NCBI RefSeq assembly: GCF_003430825.1
Contig: NZ_CP024047.1
Coordinates: 3,410,001-3,474,000 of the forward strand
Direction: 5' to 3'
Source: Natrarchaeobaculum sulfurireducens
GTDB lineage: Archaea > Halobacteriota > Halobacteria > Halobacteriales > Natrialbaceae
DNA: 64,000 bases
This document shows, one piece after another, positions 38,224-47,120 of this stretch; the stretch's first letter is position 1; each line of letters opens with the position of its first letter. The notes under the pieces are model-generated. The model made no database searches. It was not told the DNA's origin and worked only from the letters and a program-made list of their open reading frames with translations. A program made the position numbers and the translations under genes.

Positions 38224-38889
38224 TTGCTGCGTCTCGCCTTCGCCGGGTCGGCGTACGTCGGCGTCTTCGCCTGCGCGACCGACTCGTGCGTACTCGTCCG
38301 CCCCGACGTCGACGACGACCTCGTCGCCGACCTGAAAGCGGAACTCGAGGTGCCTGCCGTCCCGACGACCGTCGGTGGCTCATCGACGGTCGGCGCGTTA
38401 GCGACCGGTAACGAGAACGGCCTGCTCGTCAGCTCGCGGGTCCTCGGGTACGAACGCGAGCGCCTCGAGGACGAACTCGACGTCCCCGTCACGGAGCTAC
38501 CGGGGAACATCAACGCCGCGGGCAACGTCGTCCTCGCGAACGACTACGGGGCGTACGTCCACCCGGACCTGCCCCGAGAGACGATCCAGCTCGTCAAAGA
38601 GGCACTCGAGGTCCCCGTCGAACGCGGCGACCTCGCGGGCGTCCGTACGGTCGGGACCGCCGCCGTCGCAACCAACAGCGGCGTCCTCTGTCACCCGAAG
38701 GCGACCGACGCGGAACTCGACCACCTCGAGGAAGTGCTCGACGTCCGAGCCGACGTCGGGACGATCAACTACGGCGCACCACTCGTGGGCTCGGGGCTGC
38801 TCGCCAACGAGGGGGGCTACGTCGTCGGCGAGGACACGACCGGGCCTGAGCTCGGCCGCATCGAGGATGCGCTTGGATACCTCGACTGA
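38224..38889 (+). CDS. tif6: Translation initiation factor aIF6
   Basis: A 221-residue factor that binds the 50S subunit and keeps it from joining the 30S. Five repeated alpha/beta units make a pentein fold; repeats such as [17 protein letters not shown] and [15 protein letters not shown] can be seen. The start is a TTG (38224) two bases after the L31e stop. Third gene of the rpl39e operon. Confidence 0.96.
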   Translation: MLRLAFAGSAYVGVFACATDSCVLVRPDVDDDLVADLKAELEVPAVPTTVGGSSTVGALATGNENGLLVSSRVLGYERERLEDELDVPVTELPGNINAAGNVVLANDYGAYVHPDLPRETIQLVKEALEVPVERGDLAGVRTVGTAAVATNSGVLCHPKATDAELDHLEEVLDVRADVGTINYGAPLVGSGLLANEGGYVVGEDTTGPELGRIEDALGYLD

Positions 38890-38949
38890 TCGTCAACACA
38901 CCCGCTTTCTCTCTTCGAACCGTCAACTCACGCCCGAGCGCGAGCGCCG

Positions 38950-39261
38950 CTACCGTCGTTCGAACCGGTGGCGGACGACCTCACTCCCGTCGTCCCACTC
39001 GAAGTTTGGGTGGGCGCGGTCGAGCAGCTGCCGGTAGCCCTCGAGGTCGTCGACGCCTTCGGCTCGAGCGTCCTCGTCAGTCAGGTCGCCGAGCGTACGA
39101 TGGGTGACGTCGACGACCTCGAAGGTCTCGTCGCCGATAGTGAACGTATCGCCCTCGTCTGCGTACTGGTGGCCGCGGTGGATCTGAGTCACCTCGCCCT
39201 CGAGGGCCTGCTGTTCCATTCGGTCGTTCGGGAGTACCTCGCCTGCGTCGATCTCTGCCAT
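38950..39261 (-). CDS. ASCH-domain protein
   Basis: A 103-residue protein with the ASCH fold, a small RNA-binding beta barrel (segments VTQIHRGHQYADEGDTFTIG and FEVVDVTHRTLGDLTDEDAR). ASCH proteins act with RNA or nucleotides, some as amidohydrolases. The start at 39261 (MAEIDAGEVLPND) gives the natural N-terminus. It lies on the opposite strand between aIF6 and L18Ae and interrupts the translation cluster. Function unknown. Confidence 0.8.
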   Translation of the reverse strand: MAEIDAGEVLPNDRMEQQALEGEVTQIHRGHQYADEGDTFTIGDETFEVVDVTHRTLGDLTDEDARAEGVDDLEGYRQLLDRAHPNFEWDDGSEVVRHRFERR

Positions 39262-39511
39262 ACGCGGAGTCTTTGTCGCCGCGAACAAAACCGTTCGCCC
39301 TCCCTGCGTACCGTGGTGGCAACGATCGGCTGGCGTCCCGTCCGGGCTACTGGACGCCGGTTCCGGCGCATCCGCCGCGTGAATCGTGATTGTGCTGGTA
39401 TATCGGTACGGGAATTCGCCCCAGAATCGGCCGCCCGAAACGCCGATTCCGGGGCAGGTGACCGGATCGTGGAAGGGAAGATTCTTCCGACTGCCTGCCG
39501 GAGTGGGGGAC

Positions 39512-39679
39512 ATGAGCCAGTTCACGGTTACCGGTCGGTTCAACTCGCGTGACGGATACGCGGCGTTCGAGCCGGCCATCGACGCGGACACTGCGGACGT
39601 CGCCCGTGAACACGCCTACTCCCGACTCGGGAGCCAGCACGGGCTCACGCAAATCAAACTCGACGAGGGTACTCACTAA
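39512..39679 (+). CDS. rpl18a: 50S ribosomal protein L18Ae (LX)
   Basis: A 55-residue large-subunit protein (MSQFTVTGRFNSRDGYAAFE to LTQIKLDEGTH), the archaeal LX. The stop overlaps the prefoldin start by one base (TAATG), so they are translationally coupled. First gene of the rpl18a-pfdA-ftsY operon, a conserved archaeal order. Confidence 0.96.
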   Translation: MSQFTVTGRFNSRDGYAAFEPAIDADTADVAREHAYSRLGSQHGLTQIKLDEGTH

Positions 39680-40128
39680 TGAGTCAACAACAACTTCAGC
39701 AGCTGTCCCAGGAACTCCAGGAGATCGAACAGCAGGTCCAAACGCTCCAGGCCGAAGTCGAGGCCACCCAGGAAGAGAAATCGAGCGTCGACGAAGCGGT
39801 CGACGCCCTCGATTCCCTCGAGACGGACTCGACCGTCCAGGTGCCGATCGGCGGCGGAGCGTACCTTCGGGCGACGGTCGAGGACATCGACGAAGTAATC
39901 GTCGACCTCGGCGGCGACTACGCCGCCGAACTCGAGGAAGGCGACGCTGTCTCCGCCCTCGAGAGCAAGAAGGAGAACCTAGACGAGCAGATCAGCGATC
40001 TCAACGGGGAGATTTCGGAGCTCCAGACCGAACAGGAGCAACTCGAGCAACAGGCCCAGCAGATCCAACAGCAAGCGATGCAACAGCAGCTTCAGGGAAT
40101 GCAAGGCCAGGGACAACCCGACGAGTAA
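39679..40128 (+). CDS. pfdA: Prefoldin subunit alpha
   Basis: A 149-residue chaperone subunit. Two long coiled coils (about residues 3-45 and 100-145) flank a beta region with the motif TVQVPIGGGAYLRATVEDID. Together with beta subunits it forms the jellyfish-shaped holdase that delivers proteins to the thermosome. It is rich in glutamine at the C-terminus. Operon with rpl18a and ftsY. Confidence 0.96.
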   Translation: MSQQQLQQLSQELQEIEQQVQTLQAEVEATQEEKSSVDEAVDALDSLETDSTVQVPIGGGAYLRATVEDIDEVIVDLGGDYAAELEEGDAVSALESKKENLDEQISDLNGEISELQTEQEQLEQQAQQIQQQAMQQQLQGMQGQGQPDE

Positions 40129-40140
40129 GCCGGTCGTACC

Positions 40141-41430
40141 ATGTTCGACAACCTGAAGAAAAAACTCGGGAGCTTCCGCAAGGACGCCGAAGAGGCGGCC
40201 GAAGAGAACGTCGAAGACGTCGACGAGGACGAACTCGAGGAACTCGAGGACGAAGAAACCGGTGCAGTCGATGCGGAGCTCGAGTCCGACGCGGACGGCG
40301 AGCCGGACGCCGACGCCGGAGGGGCCGAACCTGACTCGCCTACCGAGGCCACCGGTGCAGACGTCGAACCCGCGGTCAACGACGAGCAGTCGGACGAGTC
40401 CGCTGACGGGTCCGAACTGCAAGAGGAGGCCAAGTCGCACTCCGAAGTCGACGCCGAAGCCGAGGCTGCCGTCGAGGACGACGAGGCTGACGCCGAAGCT
40501 GGCGAAACCGAGACTGACGAAACGACGTCCGAGAACAACTCGACTGGTTTCGGTGCCAAGGCTCGGTCGCTCGTACGCGGAAAGTTCGTCATCGAAGAAG
40601 AGGACCTCGAGGGACCACTGCACGAACTCGAGCTCGCGTTGCTCTCGAGCGACGTCGAGATGGGCGTTGCCCAGGAAATCCTCGACAACATCCGTGACGA
40701 GTTGGTCGGTGAGACGCGGACGTTCACGACCTCGACCGGCGAGGTCGTTGAGGAGGCGCTGCGCGATGCGATCTACGACGTGATCAGCGTCGGGCAGTTC
40801 GACTTCGACGAGCGCATCGCTGTCGAGGACAAACCCGTCACCATCGTCTTCACCGGCGTCAACGGCGTCGGCAAGACCACGTCGATCGCCAAGCTCAGTC
40901 GGTACTTCGAGGAGCGTGGCTACTCGACGGTGATGGCCAACGGCGACACCTACCGGGCTGGCGCGAACGAGCAGATTCAGGAGCACGCCGACGCCTTAGA
41001 GACGAAGCTCATCAGCCACGAACAGGGCGGTGACCCCGCTGCTGTCCTCTACGACGGCGTCGAGTACGCCCAGGCCAACGACATCGATATCGTGCTGGGC
41101 GACACTGCCGGTCGCCTGCATACCGACGAGGGCCTGATGGACCAACTCGAAAAGATCGACCGCGTGGTCGGCCCCGACCTGACGCTGTTCGTCGACGAAG
41201 CCGTCGCGGGCCAAGACGCCGTCAACCGCGCCCGCGAGTTCAACGAGGCCGCCGAAATCGACGGCGCAATCCTCACGAAGGCGGACGCCGACTCCAACGG
41301 CGGTGCCGCGATCTCGGTCGCCCACGTAACCGGTAAGCCGATCCTATTCCTCGGCGTCGGCCAGGGCTACGACGATATCGAGCCGTTCGACCCCGACGAG
41401 ATGGTCGACCGACTGCTCGCCGAGGAGTAG
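40141..41430 (+). CDS. ftsY: Signal recognition particle receptor FtsY
   Basis: A 429-residue GTPase at the membrane, the partner of SRP54 in co-translational targeting. Residues 1-145 form an extremely acidic, low-complexity N-terminal region. The NG domain starts at about residue 150. G1 is GVNGVGKTTSIAKL near residue 240; DTAGR (in VLGDTAGRLHTDEG) and TKADAD follow. It is 12 bases after pfdA. The SRP54 partner is encoded 3.4 kb downstream. Confidence 0.97.
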   Translation: MFDNLKKKLGSFRKDAEEAAEENVEDVDEDELEELEDEETGAVDAELESDADGEPDADAGGAEPDSPTEATGADVEPAVNDEQSDESADGSELQEEAKSHSEVDAEAEAAVEDDEADAEAGETETDETTSENNSTGFGAKARSLVRGKFVIEEEDLEGPLHELELALLSSDVEMGVAQEILDNIRDELVGETRTFTTSTGEVVEEALRDAIYDVISVGQFDFDERIAVEDKPVTIVFTGVNGVGKTTSIAKLSRYFEERGYSTVMANGDTYRAGANEQIQEHADALETKLISHEQGGDPAAVLYDGVEYAQANDIDIVLGDTAGRLHTDEGLMDQLEKIDRVVGPDLTLFVDEAVAGQDAVNRAREFNEAAEIDGAILTKADADSNGGAAISVAHVTGKPILFLGVGQGYDDIEPFDPDEMVDRLLAEE

Positions 41431-41479
41431 CCCCAGGTCGGTGTCGGCGATTCGGTACCATCGGACGGCGGTGACCGTT

Positions 41480-41522
41480 CTTCATTTAAGTGCTTCTGGT
41501 CACAAGGTAGAGCTATGACGGG
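41480..41522 (+). repeat. Copy A of a duplicated 42-bp element
   Basis: TTCATTTAAGTGCTTCTGGT and following bases to GACGGG. It matches copy B at 38 of about 42 positions. The TTTAAG core and the GGTCACAAGGTA middle look more like a promoter or operator than coding sequence. It starts about 50 bases after the ftsY stop. Confidence 0.7.
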
Positions 41523-41638
41523 AGATCGTCGTTCTACGCGTACTCGAGTTCGACAGTGCGAGCCGTATCTCTCGCCGTTCGCTGACCGATCGTTCGAGCG
41601 GCCGATCGAGAACCGATCGCAACGGTCGGTTCCCAGCG

Positions 41639-41680
41639 TTCACTTAAGTGCCTCTGGTCACAAGGTATAGCTACGACGGG
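41639..41680 (+). repeat. Copy B of a duplicated 42-bp element
   Basis: TTCACTTAAGTGCCTCTGGT and following bases to GACGGG, 159 bases after copy A. In copy B the ACTTAAGT palindrome is perfect. The element is not in frame with any gene and lies about 170 bases before the acetyltransferase start. Role unknown. Confidence 0.7.
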
Positions 41681-41847
41681 GAGTTGCGTTCTCTCGATTC
41701 TACGCCACTGAGTCCTGGCCAGCCAACGCTGTATCGAACGCTGGTCACACTGCGTGTCATCCACACCACCGGCCAGTAGGGACGTCTCGAGGTCGATTGC
41801 GCGATCCAGCGCACTTATTTCGTCGGCCTCGAACTGTCTGGCGAACC

Positions 41848-42456
41848 ATGGACGAGGAGTCGGAGATCAGTGTTCGCGTCGCGACGCGGTCGGATGCGGC
41901 CGCCGTTTGCGAGATCTATGCACCGTTTTGCGAATCGTCGGCAGTCACCTTCGAGGAGACGCCGCCGAGTATCGACGAGATGGCGGCTCGGATCGCGTCG
42001 ACGCTCGAGACCTACCCGTGGCTGGTCGCAGCGCGCGACGGGACGGTGATCGGCTACGCGTACGCAGGCAAGCTCCGCAAACGGCAGGCCTACCAGTGGG
42101 TCGTCGAACTCTCGGTGTACGTGGCCGAAGCGGCCCGCGGACTCGGCGTGGGGCGGACGCTGTATGAGTCGCTGTTCGCAATCCTCGAGCGCCAGGGCGT
42201 CCGTGACGCTTACGCAGTGACGACGCTGCCAAACCCCGCCACCGTCCGGTTCCACGAACGACTCGACTTCGAGCGGCTGGTCGAGTTCCCCGCGATGGGA
42301 TACACCGACGGCGACTGGCACGACGTCGCCTGGTGGCGGCGGCGACTCGGTGAGAAGGGCGACGAGCCGGCACCGATCATCCCCTTTCCGACGGTCCGGG
42401 ACGACCCCGAATTCCAATCACTGTTGGGGGTCGGCGAAGACACCATCCAGGGCTGA
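41848..42456 (+). CDS. GNAT N-acetyltransferase (phosphinothricin acetyltransferase type)
   Basis: A 202-residue acetyltransferase of the GNAT superfamily, transferring acetyl from acetyl-CoA. The SVYVAEAARGLGVGRTLYES segment is the CoA-binding Q/RxxGxG/A motif, and IYAPFCESSAVTFEETPPS is the substrate side of the PAT/bar family. Such enzymes acetylate amino-acid analogues such as methionine derivatives. The start at 41848 (MDEESE) is preceded by a TATA-like box at 41812-41820. Confidence 0.88.
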   Translation: MDEESEISVRVATRSDAAAVCEIYAPFCESSAVTFEETPPSIDEMAARIASTLETYPWLVAARDGTVIGYAYAGKLRKRQAYQWVVELSVYVAEAARGLGVGRTLYESLFAILERQGVRDAYAVTTLPNPATVRFHERLDFERLVEFPAMGYTDGDWHDVAWWRRRLGEKGDEPAPIIPFPTVRDDPEFQSLLGVGEDTIQG

Positions 42457-42494
42457 CCGAAGCCGCTTTGTGGCTCACCCCCGCCGTATCCGCC

Positions 42495-43160
42495 ATGGAA
42501 CCGTCGAACTACGGGACGTATCTCGTCACACAGGAGTCGCTGTCGGACGGCCGGTCGACGCTCGAGGTCGTCGAGGCGGCAGTCACAGGTGGCGTCGACG
42601 TCGTCCAGTTGCGCGAGAAGGGGACAGACACGCGCTGGCGGTACGACCTCGGACTCGAGGTGCGCGAGGTGACTGCTGCGGCCGACGTCGATCTGATCGT
42701 CAACGACCGGGTCGACGTCGCGACGGCCATCGACGCCGACGGCGTCCACGTAGGCCAGTCTGACCTGCCGGTGTCGGTGGCTCGTGAGCTCCTCGGTCCC
42801 GAGGCGGTCATCGGCTGTTCGGCGTCGACGGTCGCCGAAGCCGAAGCCGCCGAGGCCGACGGCGCGAACTACCTCGGCGTCGGAAGCATCTACGGGACGA
42901 CCTCGAAGGACGTTCCGGAACCCGAAGACGACGTCGGCCCAGACCGCGTCGCGGAGATCGCCGAAGCCGTCTCGATCCCTATCGTCGGCATCGGTGGCGT
43001 GACCGCCGAGAACGCGGGATCGGTCATCGAAGCGGGCGCAGTCGGCGTCGCCGTCATCTCCGAGATCACGGCGGCCGACGACCCAGCGGCAGCGACCGAC
43101 GCGCTCGCCTCGAGCGTCGAAAGGACGAAACGCCAGGCCAACGAACGGAGCCGACGATGA
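42495..43160 (+). CDS. thiE: Thiamine phosphate synthase ThiE
   Basis: A 221-residue TIM-barrel enzyme that joins hydroxymethylpyrimidine diphosphate and thiazole phosphate into thiamine phosphate. Typical blocks are VVQLREKGTDTR, LIVNDRVDVATAIDADGVHV, GQSDLP and the C-terminal VGIGGVTAENAGSVIEAGAV. The ATG at 42495 gives the natural start MEPSNYGTYLVT. It overlaps thiM by four bases. No thiamine riboswitch is visible in the 38-base gap before it. Confidence 0.95.
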   Translation: MEPSNYGTYLVTQESLSDGRSTLEVVEAAVTGGVDVVQLREKGTDTRWRYDLGLEVREVTAAADVDLIVNDRVDVATAIDADGVHVGQSDLPVSVARELLGPEAVIGCSASTVAEAEAAEADGANYLGVGSIYGTTSKDVPEPEDDVGPDRVAEIAEAVSIPIVGIGGVTAENAGSVIEAGAVGVAVISEITAADDPAAATDALASSVERTKRQANERSRR

Positions 43161-43996
43161 CAGCGCCATCGACAGCCGACGTAACCGGTGCCGACCTCGC
43201 GGCGTCGCTCGAGCGACTCGCCGACGCCGAGCCGCTCGTCCAGTCGTTGACCAACACAGTGACGATCAACGACGTTGCAAACGTCGTCCTCCACTGGAAC
43301 GCGCTGCCGGTGATGGCCGACACGCCCGGCGACGCTGGCGAGATGGCCGAACTCGCGAGTGCACTCGTGCTCAACATCGGCCAGGTTCCTGACCAGCGCG
43401 TCGAAGCGATGGTCGAGGCCGGACGAACCGCTAACGACCGCGGGATTCCAGTCGTCCTCGATCCCGTCGGGGTCGGATCGACGCCAACGCGCGAGTCGGT
43501 CGCCGAACGGCTGCTCTCCGAACTCGAGTTCGCCGTCGTAAAGGGCAACTACGGCGAGGTCAGCGCTCTCGCGGGCGTCGAAGCCGAGGTCAAAGGCGTC
43601 GAGTCCGTCGGCGAGTACGACGAGATCGAAGACGCAGCCCGCGTACTCGCAGACTCCACCGGCGCGACCGTCGTCGCCTCGGGCGTCGAAGACGTCGTTG
43701 CGGACACCGATGGCGTCGTCCGGATTTCTGCCGGCCACGAGATGCTCGGTGCAGTCGTCGGTACCGGCTGTATGCTCGGCGGAACGATCGGCGCCTTCTG
43801 CGGTGCGCTCGAGGACACTCACGTGGCCGCCCTTTATGCCACGCTGGCGTTCGGCATCGCCGGCGAGCACGCGGCCGACCTCGAGTACGAGGGGCCGGGC
43901 AGCTACCGGACGAACTTCCGCGACGCCGTCGCTGGACTTAGCCCCGAAGTCGCCGCAGGGCTGGCTCTCGAGGATCGAATCGTACCAATCGAGTAA
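43157..43996 (+). CDS. thiM: Hydroxyethylthiazole kinase ThiM
   Basis: A 279-residue kinase that phosphorylates hydroxyethylthiazole, feeding ThiE. Segments VQSLTNTVTINDVANVVLHW, PVVLDPVGVGSTPTR and GTGCMLGGTIGAFCGA (anion hole and catalytic region) match the family. The start ATGA overlaps the thiE stop, so the two are coupled and form a thiamine salvage operon. Confidence 0.95.
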   Translation: MTAPSTADVTGADLAASLERLADAEPLVQSLTNTVTINDVANVVLHWNALPVMADTPGDAGEMAELASALVLNIGQVPDQRVEAMVEAGRTANDRGIPVVLDPVGVGSTPTRESVAERLLSELEFAVVKGNYGEVSALAGVEAEVKGVESVGEYDEIEDAARVLADSTGATVVASGVEDVVADTDGVVRISAGHEMLGAVVGTGCMLGGTIGAFCGALEDTHVAALYATLAFGIAGEHAADLEYEGPGSYRTNFRDAVAGLSPEVAAGLALEDRIVPIE

Positions 43997-44003
43997 CCGC
44001 CGT

Positions 44004-44246
44004 TCAGAGCCAGTCGTCGCCGGGGTCGTCGTCCGTTGCCTCGAGGTAGGCGTCGACTGCCTGTGCGAGGTGTTCGATCGCCTCTTCGGGGTCCTGGCCC
44101 TGGCTCGAGACGCCCGTCTCGAGGTCGTCGGCGATGTGGAGACCGTGCTCGTTGACCCGAAGGCGGACGTCGGCGTCCGTCAGTTCGTCGTAGGCAGTCG
44201 GATCGACGTCGGCTTCCTCGAGATCGAGGACTTCGTCGGAGCTCAT
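44004..44246 (-). CDS. HicB-like antitoxin-type protein, no HicA partner
   Basis: An 80-residue acidic protein whose C-terminal half (LETGVSSQGQDPEEAIEHLA then QAVDAYLEA) resembles the partial RNase H-like fold of HicB proteins. A HicA toxin gene would be expected beside it, but none is seen within several hundred bases. It may be a solitary HicB-like regulator. The start at 44246 is ATG. It converges with thiM. Confidence 0.6.
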   Translation of the reverse strand: MSSDEVLDLEEADVDPTAYDELTDADVRLRVNEHGLHIADDLETGVSSQGQDPEEAIEHLAQAVDAYLEATDDDPGDDWL

Positions 44247-44318
44247 GGCCGTGAGTTGTCGGCGACGGGGGAAATACGCACCGACGCAGGCTGTACCGAT
44301 GACGACTGCCGGAAGGAG

Positions 44319-44591
44319 TCAGCGTTCGATAACCGTGAGTTCGGCGTCGTCGATCTCCACGTGGTACCCATTCACCGAAAACGAAACCACAACCTCGTCA
44401 GTTTCGGTGACCAGCACGTCGAGTGCGTCTGGGTGTACGTGCTCGATCAGTCGGCCGACGTGTGTCGTCGGTAGGTCGAGCGGGTCGACGCCCTCGAGGT
44501 CGGCGATGGCCCGAACGACGGCGACGCTCGGGAGCTCGCCGTCCCAGTTACAGTGACGTGTCGACACGTCGCTCACCCCATCCCCGCACAT
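44319..44591 (-). CDS. HalOD1 output-domain protein
   Basis: A protein of 90 residues with a single HalOD1 domain: VAVVRAIADLEGVDPLDLPT, then IEHVHPDALDVLVTE and the strand pair VVSFSVNGYHVEIDDAELTV. Start at 44591 (MCGDGVSDVS) gives the compact form; an upstream ATG at 44606 is also in frame. This is the second HalOD1 protein in the window. No sensor gene is adjacent. Confidence 0.7.
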   Translation of the reverse strand: MCGDGVSDVSTRHCNWDGELPSVAVVRAIADLEGVDPLDLPTTHVGRLIEHVHPDALDVLVTETDEVVVSFSVNGYHVEIDDAELTVIER

Positions 44592-44806
44592 ACGCAGCCT
44601 AGACAAGAGGTGTCATGCTAACGTTTGTGGTCCGATCCTCGAAACTCATCGTCGATCACGAACGACCGGCACGTACTGGCTCGGTGGGTGCTGAGCCGAT
44701 CGAGATCGGGCCAGCGGGTCGACTGTACGACGACCACCGACGAGTCCACTGTGCAACGCCCACCGACGACGAGCCTCGAGTGGCGACCTGTCGGTTGTAG
44801 AAAAAG

Positions 44807-44815
44807 CCTTTAACG
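44807..44815 (+). promoter_or_regulatory. TATA-like box of srp54
   Basis: CCTTTAACG, about 28 bases before the ATG at 44839. Confidence 0.55.
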
Positions 44816-44838
44816 CCGTCGCCACGTACATCGAGCAA

Positions 44839-46224
44839 ATGGTACTCGACGATCTCGGGAGTTCTCTGCGGGGCACCCTCGATACACTCCGTGGGAAATC
44901 ACGAATCAGCGAGGAGGACGTCGAGGAGATCGTCAAGGAGATTCAGCGGTCGCTGCTCTCCGCCGACGTCGACGTCTCGCTCGTGATGGAGCTATCGGAC
45001 AGCATCAAAGAACGCGCACTCGAGGAGGAGCCGCCAGCCGGCACGCCGGCACGTGACTTCGTTCTCCGAATCGTCTACGAGGAACTCGTGGGACTCATCG
45101 GGGAGTCGACGGAACTGCCCCTCGAAGAGCAGACGATCCTGCTCGCCGGATTGCAGGGGTCGGGAAAGACCACCTCCGCCGCGAAGATGGCCTGGTGGTT
45201 CTCGACGAAAGGGCTTCGCCCCGCCGTGATCCAGACCGACACCTTCCGGCCGGGTGCGTACGACCAGGCCAAACAGATGTGTTCGCGCGCGGAAGTCGAC
45301 TTCTACGGCAACCCCGACAACGACGACCCCGTCGAGATCGCCCGGACGGGCTTAGAGGAGACGAGCGAAGCAGACGTCCACATCGTGGACACGGCGGGTC
45401 GCCACGCGCTCGAGGACGACCTCATCGACGAGATCGAACAGATCGAAGGCGTCGTCGAGCCCGACACCTCGTTGCTCGTGTTGGACGCGGCGATCGGCCA
45501 GGGGGCAAAAGAACAGGCGAGCCAGTTCGACGAGTCGATCGGCATCGACGGCGTCGTCATCACGAAGTTAGACGGGACGGCGAAAGGTGGCGGTGCACTG
45601 ACCGCAGTCGATCAGACGGACTCGTCGATCGCCTTCCTCGGAACCGGTGAAGAGGTCCAGGACGTCGAACGCTTCGAGCCCAACGGTTTCATCTCCCGCC
45701 TGCTCGGGATGGGCGACCTCGGCCAGCTCGCCGAACGCGTCGAGCGCGCGATGGAGCAGACGGAGATCGAAGAAGAGGACTGGGACCCCGAGGACATGTT
45801 GCAGGGCAATTTCACCCTGAACGACATGCAAAAGCAGATGGAGGCGATGAACAACATGGGGCCGCTCGATCAGGTACTCGATATGATCCCCGGCTTCGGC
45901 GGCGGCATCAAAGACCAGTTGCCCGACGACGCGATGGACGTCACGCAGGATCGGATGCGACGGTTTCAGGTCATCATGGACTCGATGACCGACGCCGAAA
46001 AGGAGTACCCAAAGGCCGTCGGCGCGAACCAGGTCGAACGCATCGCCCGCGGCTCGGGCACCAGCGAGGACGACGTCCGCGAACTCCTCCAGCAGTATAA
46101 GATGATGGAACGGACCATCAAGCAGTTCCAGAATATGGGCTCCGAACAGGAGATGCAGCGCATGATGAAACAGATGGAACAGCAAGGCGGCGGTGGCGGT
46201 ATGGGTGGCATGGGACCGTTCTGA
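44839..46224 (+). CDS. srp54: Signal recognition particle protein SRP54
   Basis: A 461-residue GTPase, the core protein of the archaeal signal recognition particle. G1 is [14 protein letters not shown] near residue 106, [12 protein letters not shown] is G3, and [15 protein letters not shown] is G4. The last 160 residues are the methionine-rich M domain ([20 protein letters not shown]) that binds 7S RNA and signal sequences, ending with a glycine/methionine tail ([12 protein letters not shown]). It works with FtsY encoded upstream. Confidence 0.97.
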   Translation: MVLDDLGSSLRGTLDTLRGKSRISEEDVEEIVKEIQRSLLSADVDVSLVMELSDSIKERALEEEPPAGTPARDFVLRIVYEELVGLIGESTELPLEEQTILLAGLQGSGKTTSAAKMAWWFSTKGLRPAVIQTDTFRPGAYDQAKQMCSRAEVDFYGNPDNDDPVEIARTGLEETSEADVHIVDTAGRHALEDDLIDEIEQIEGVVEPDTSLLVLDAAIGQGAKEQASQFDESIGIDGVVITKLDGTAKGGGALTAVDQTDSSIAFLGTGEEVQDVERFEPNGFISRLLGMGDLGQLAERVERAMEQTEIEEEDWDPEDMLQGNFTLNDMQKQMEAMNNMGPLDQVLDMIPGFGGGIKDQLPDDAMDVTQDRMRRFQVIMDSMTDAEKEYPKAVGANQVERIARGSGTSEDDVRELLQQYKMMERTIKQFQNMGSEQEMQRMMKQMEQQGGGGGMGGMGPF

Positions 46225-46265
46225 GGAGGCACGTCCGCTTCGTTCTCACCCGTTTTCACCGCAGA

Positions 46266-46440
46266 TCAGTCGTCCGCTTCGACCGGCAACGCGTCGACCA
46301 GTACCACCGCGTCACCGTCGAGCACGACCGTCCCCTCGCCGTCTTCGACGATCGTGTCGATCCGGTATCTCGGGTCTCCCAGTTTCTCGGAGACCTCACA
46401 CGCCGCGGTCACGCGGTCGTCGACCGAGACGGGGCGAGGA
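46266..46440 (-). pseudogene. Remnant of a MaoC-like hydratase gene
   Basis: Reading leftward from about 46440 to the stop at 46266, the minus strand encodes PRPVSVDDRVTAACEVSEKL then GDPRYRIDTIVEDGEGTVVL and DGDAVVLVDALPVEADD. This is the C-terminal half of a MaoC/hot-dog acyl-CoA hydratase. Upstream of this point the frame hits a TAG and the sequence becomes AT-rich. No start codon or N-terminal half exists. The gene appears cut at 46440 by the insertion or deletion that brought in the AT-rich DNA to its right. Confidence 0.7.
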
Positions 46441-46556
46441 AGCTACTCTCTCTGATTGTACTGAAGAAAATGCCATTCAGTATCTGGAAGAAGAGCACTA
46501 ATATAGAGTGAGAATTCAAGATAAAATTATAAATAATGTATTTGTCTAAACACAAT
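46441..46556. other. AT-rich flank of the acquired segment
   Basis: GC content drops sharply here compared with both sides. It contains the end of a frame reading LSDCTEENAIQYLEEEH* on the plus strand (to 46501), which could be the tail of a lost gene, and the promoter of the lipoprotein gene (ATAAAATTATAAATAATG, 46521-46538). Confidence 0.6.
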
Positions 46557-47105
46557 ATGGACGCTGAGAGTTGCCGTCGGAGAACACTTCTCGCTACTGG
46601 TTCGGTCCTTGCAGCTGTGCTCGCCGGTTGCTCTACAGAGACTGAAGAACAAACTGAATACGACTTTCCAATTTCGATCAGAAATACCCGAGACGACGAT
46701 CACGAAGTTGCGATCGTTCTCCACGATCTGGATCGCGATGAACGGCCCGTAAATGAAGTGATGAGGGTACCAGCCGACGAAAGAGATTCAATATCGGTAA
46801 CCATCGAACGCGACGGAGAAGATTGGCCGGGCGCTTGGTTTCTGGTCGGCGTCGATCTGTACGACGGGTTCGACGAACTGACAGATACTGATGTCCCGTC
46901 GGATCTGCTCGACCTAAACGAGTCACGAACTGACATCAGCGAAATAATCCGTGAGAACAACTCGATCGGGGTAGAAACAAGCGATAACGACCTGTCAGAC
47001 AGCCAATACGTCGAGACGACTATTGACTTGATCGGTCCTGGGCTTGGTTTCGCCCTAACAATCGACTCGGATGGGTCGGTTCAAATCTACAAAAACATGG
47101 TCTGA
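46557..47105 (+). CDS. Lipoprotein of atypical composition, unknown function
   Basis: A 182-residue protein. MDAESCRRRTLLATGSVLAA then VLAGCS is a twin-arginine-like signal with a lipobox cysteine, so the mature protein should be lipid-anchored outside the cell. The mature part is acidic with beta-strand character and no known domain. The codons are much more AT-rich than in neighbouring genes. A TATA-like run at 46521-46538 supports the ATG at 46557. It may be a recently acquired gene. Confidence 0.7.
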   Translation: MDAESCRRRTLLATGSVLAAVLAGCSTETEEQTEYDFPISIRNTRDDDHEVAIVLHDLDRDERPVNEVMRVPADERDSISVTIERDGEDWPGAWFLVGVDLYDGFDELTDTDVPSDLLDLNESRTDISEIIRENNSIGVETSDNDLSDSQYVETTIDLIGPGLGFALTIDSDGSVQIYKNMV

Positions 47106-47120
47106 GAAGACCCGGGTCGG

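Larger units (their letters stand above)
41431..41847. other. Intergenic region with a duplicated 42-bp element
   Basis: About 417 bases between ftsY and the acetyltransferase gene. It contains two copies of a 42-base element (see separate entries) and a TATA-like CACTTATTT at 41812-41820 for the next gene. No other gene is supported. Confidence 0.6.

Noticed and set aside
37788-41430. Novel gene order in the ribosomal/SRP cluster
   Set aside because: The rpl39e-rpl31e-tif6 and rpl18a-pfdA-ftsY orders are the usual archaeal arrangement.
42457-42494. Thiamine pyrophosphate riboswitch before thiE
   Set aside because: The gap is only 38 bases, too short for the aptamer.
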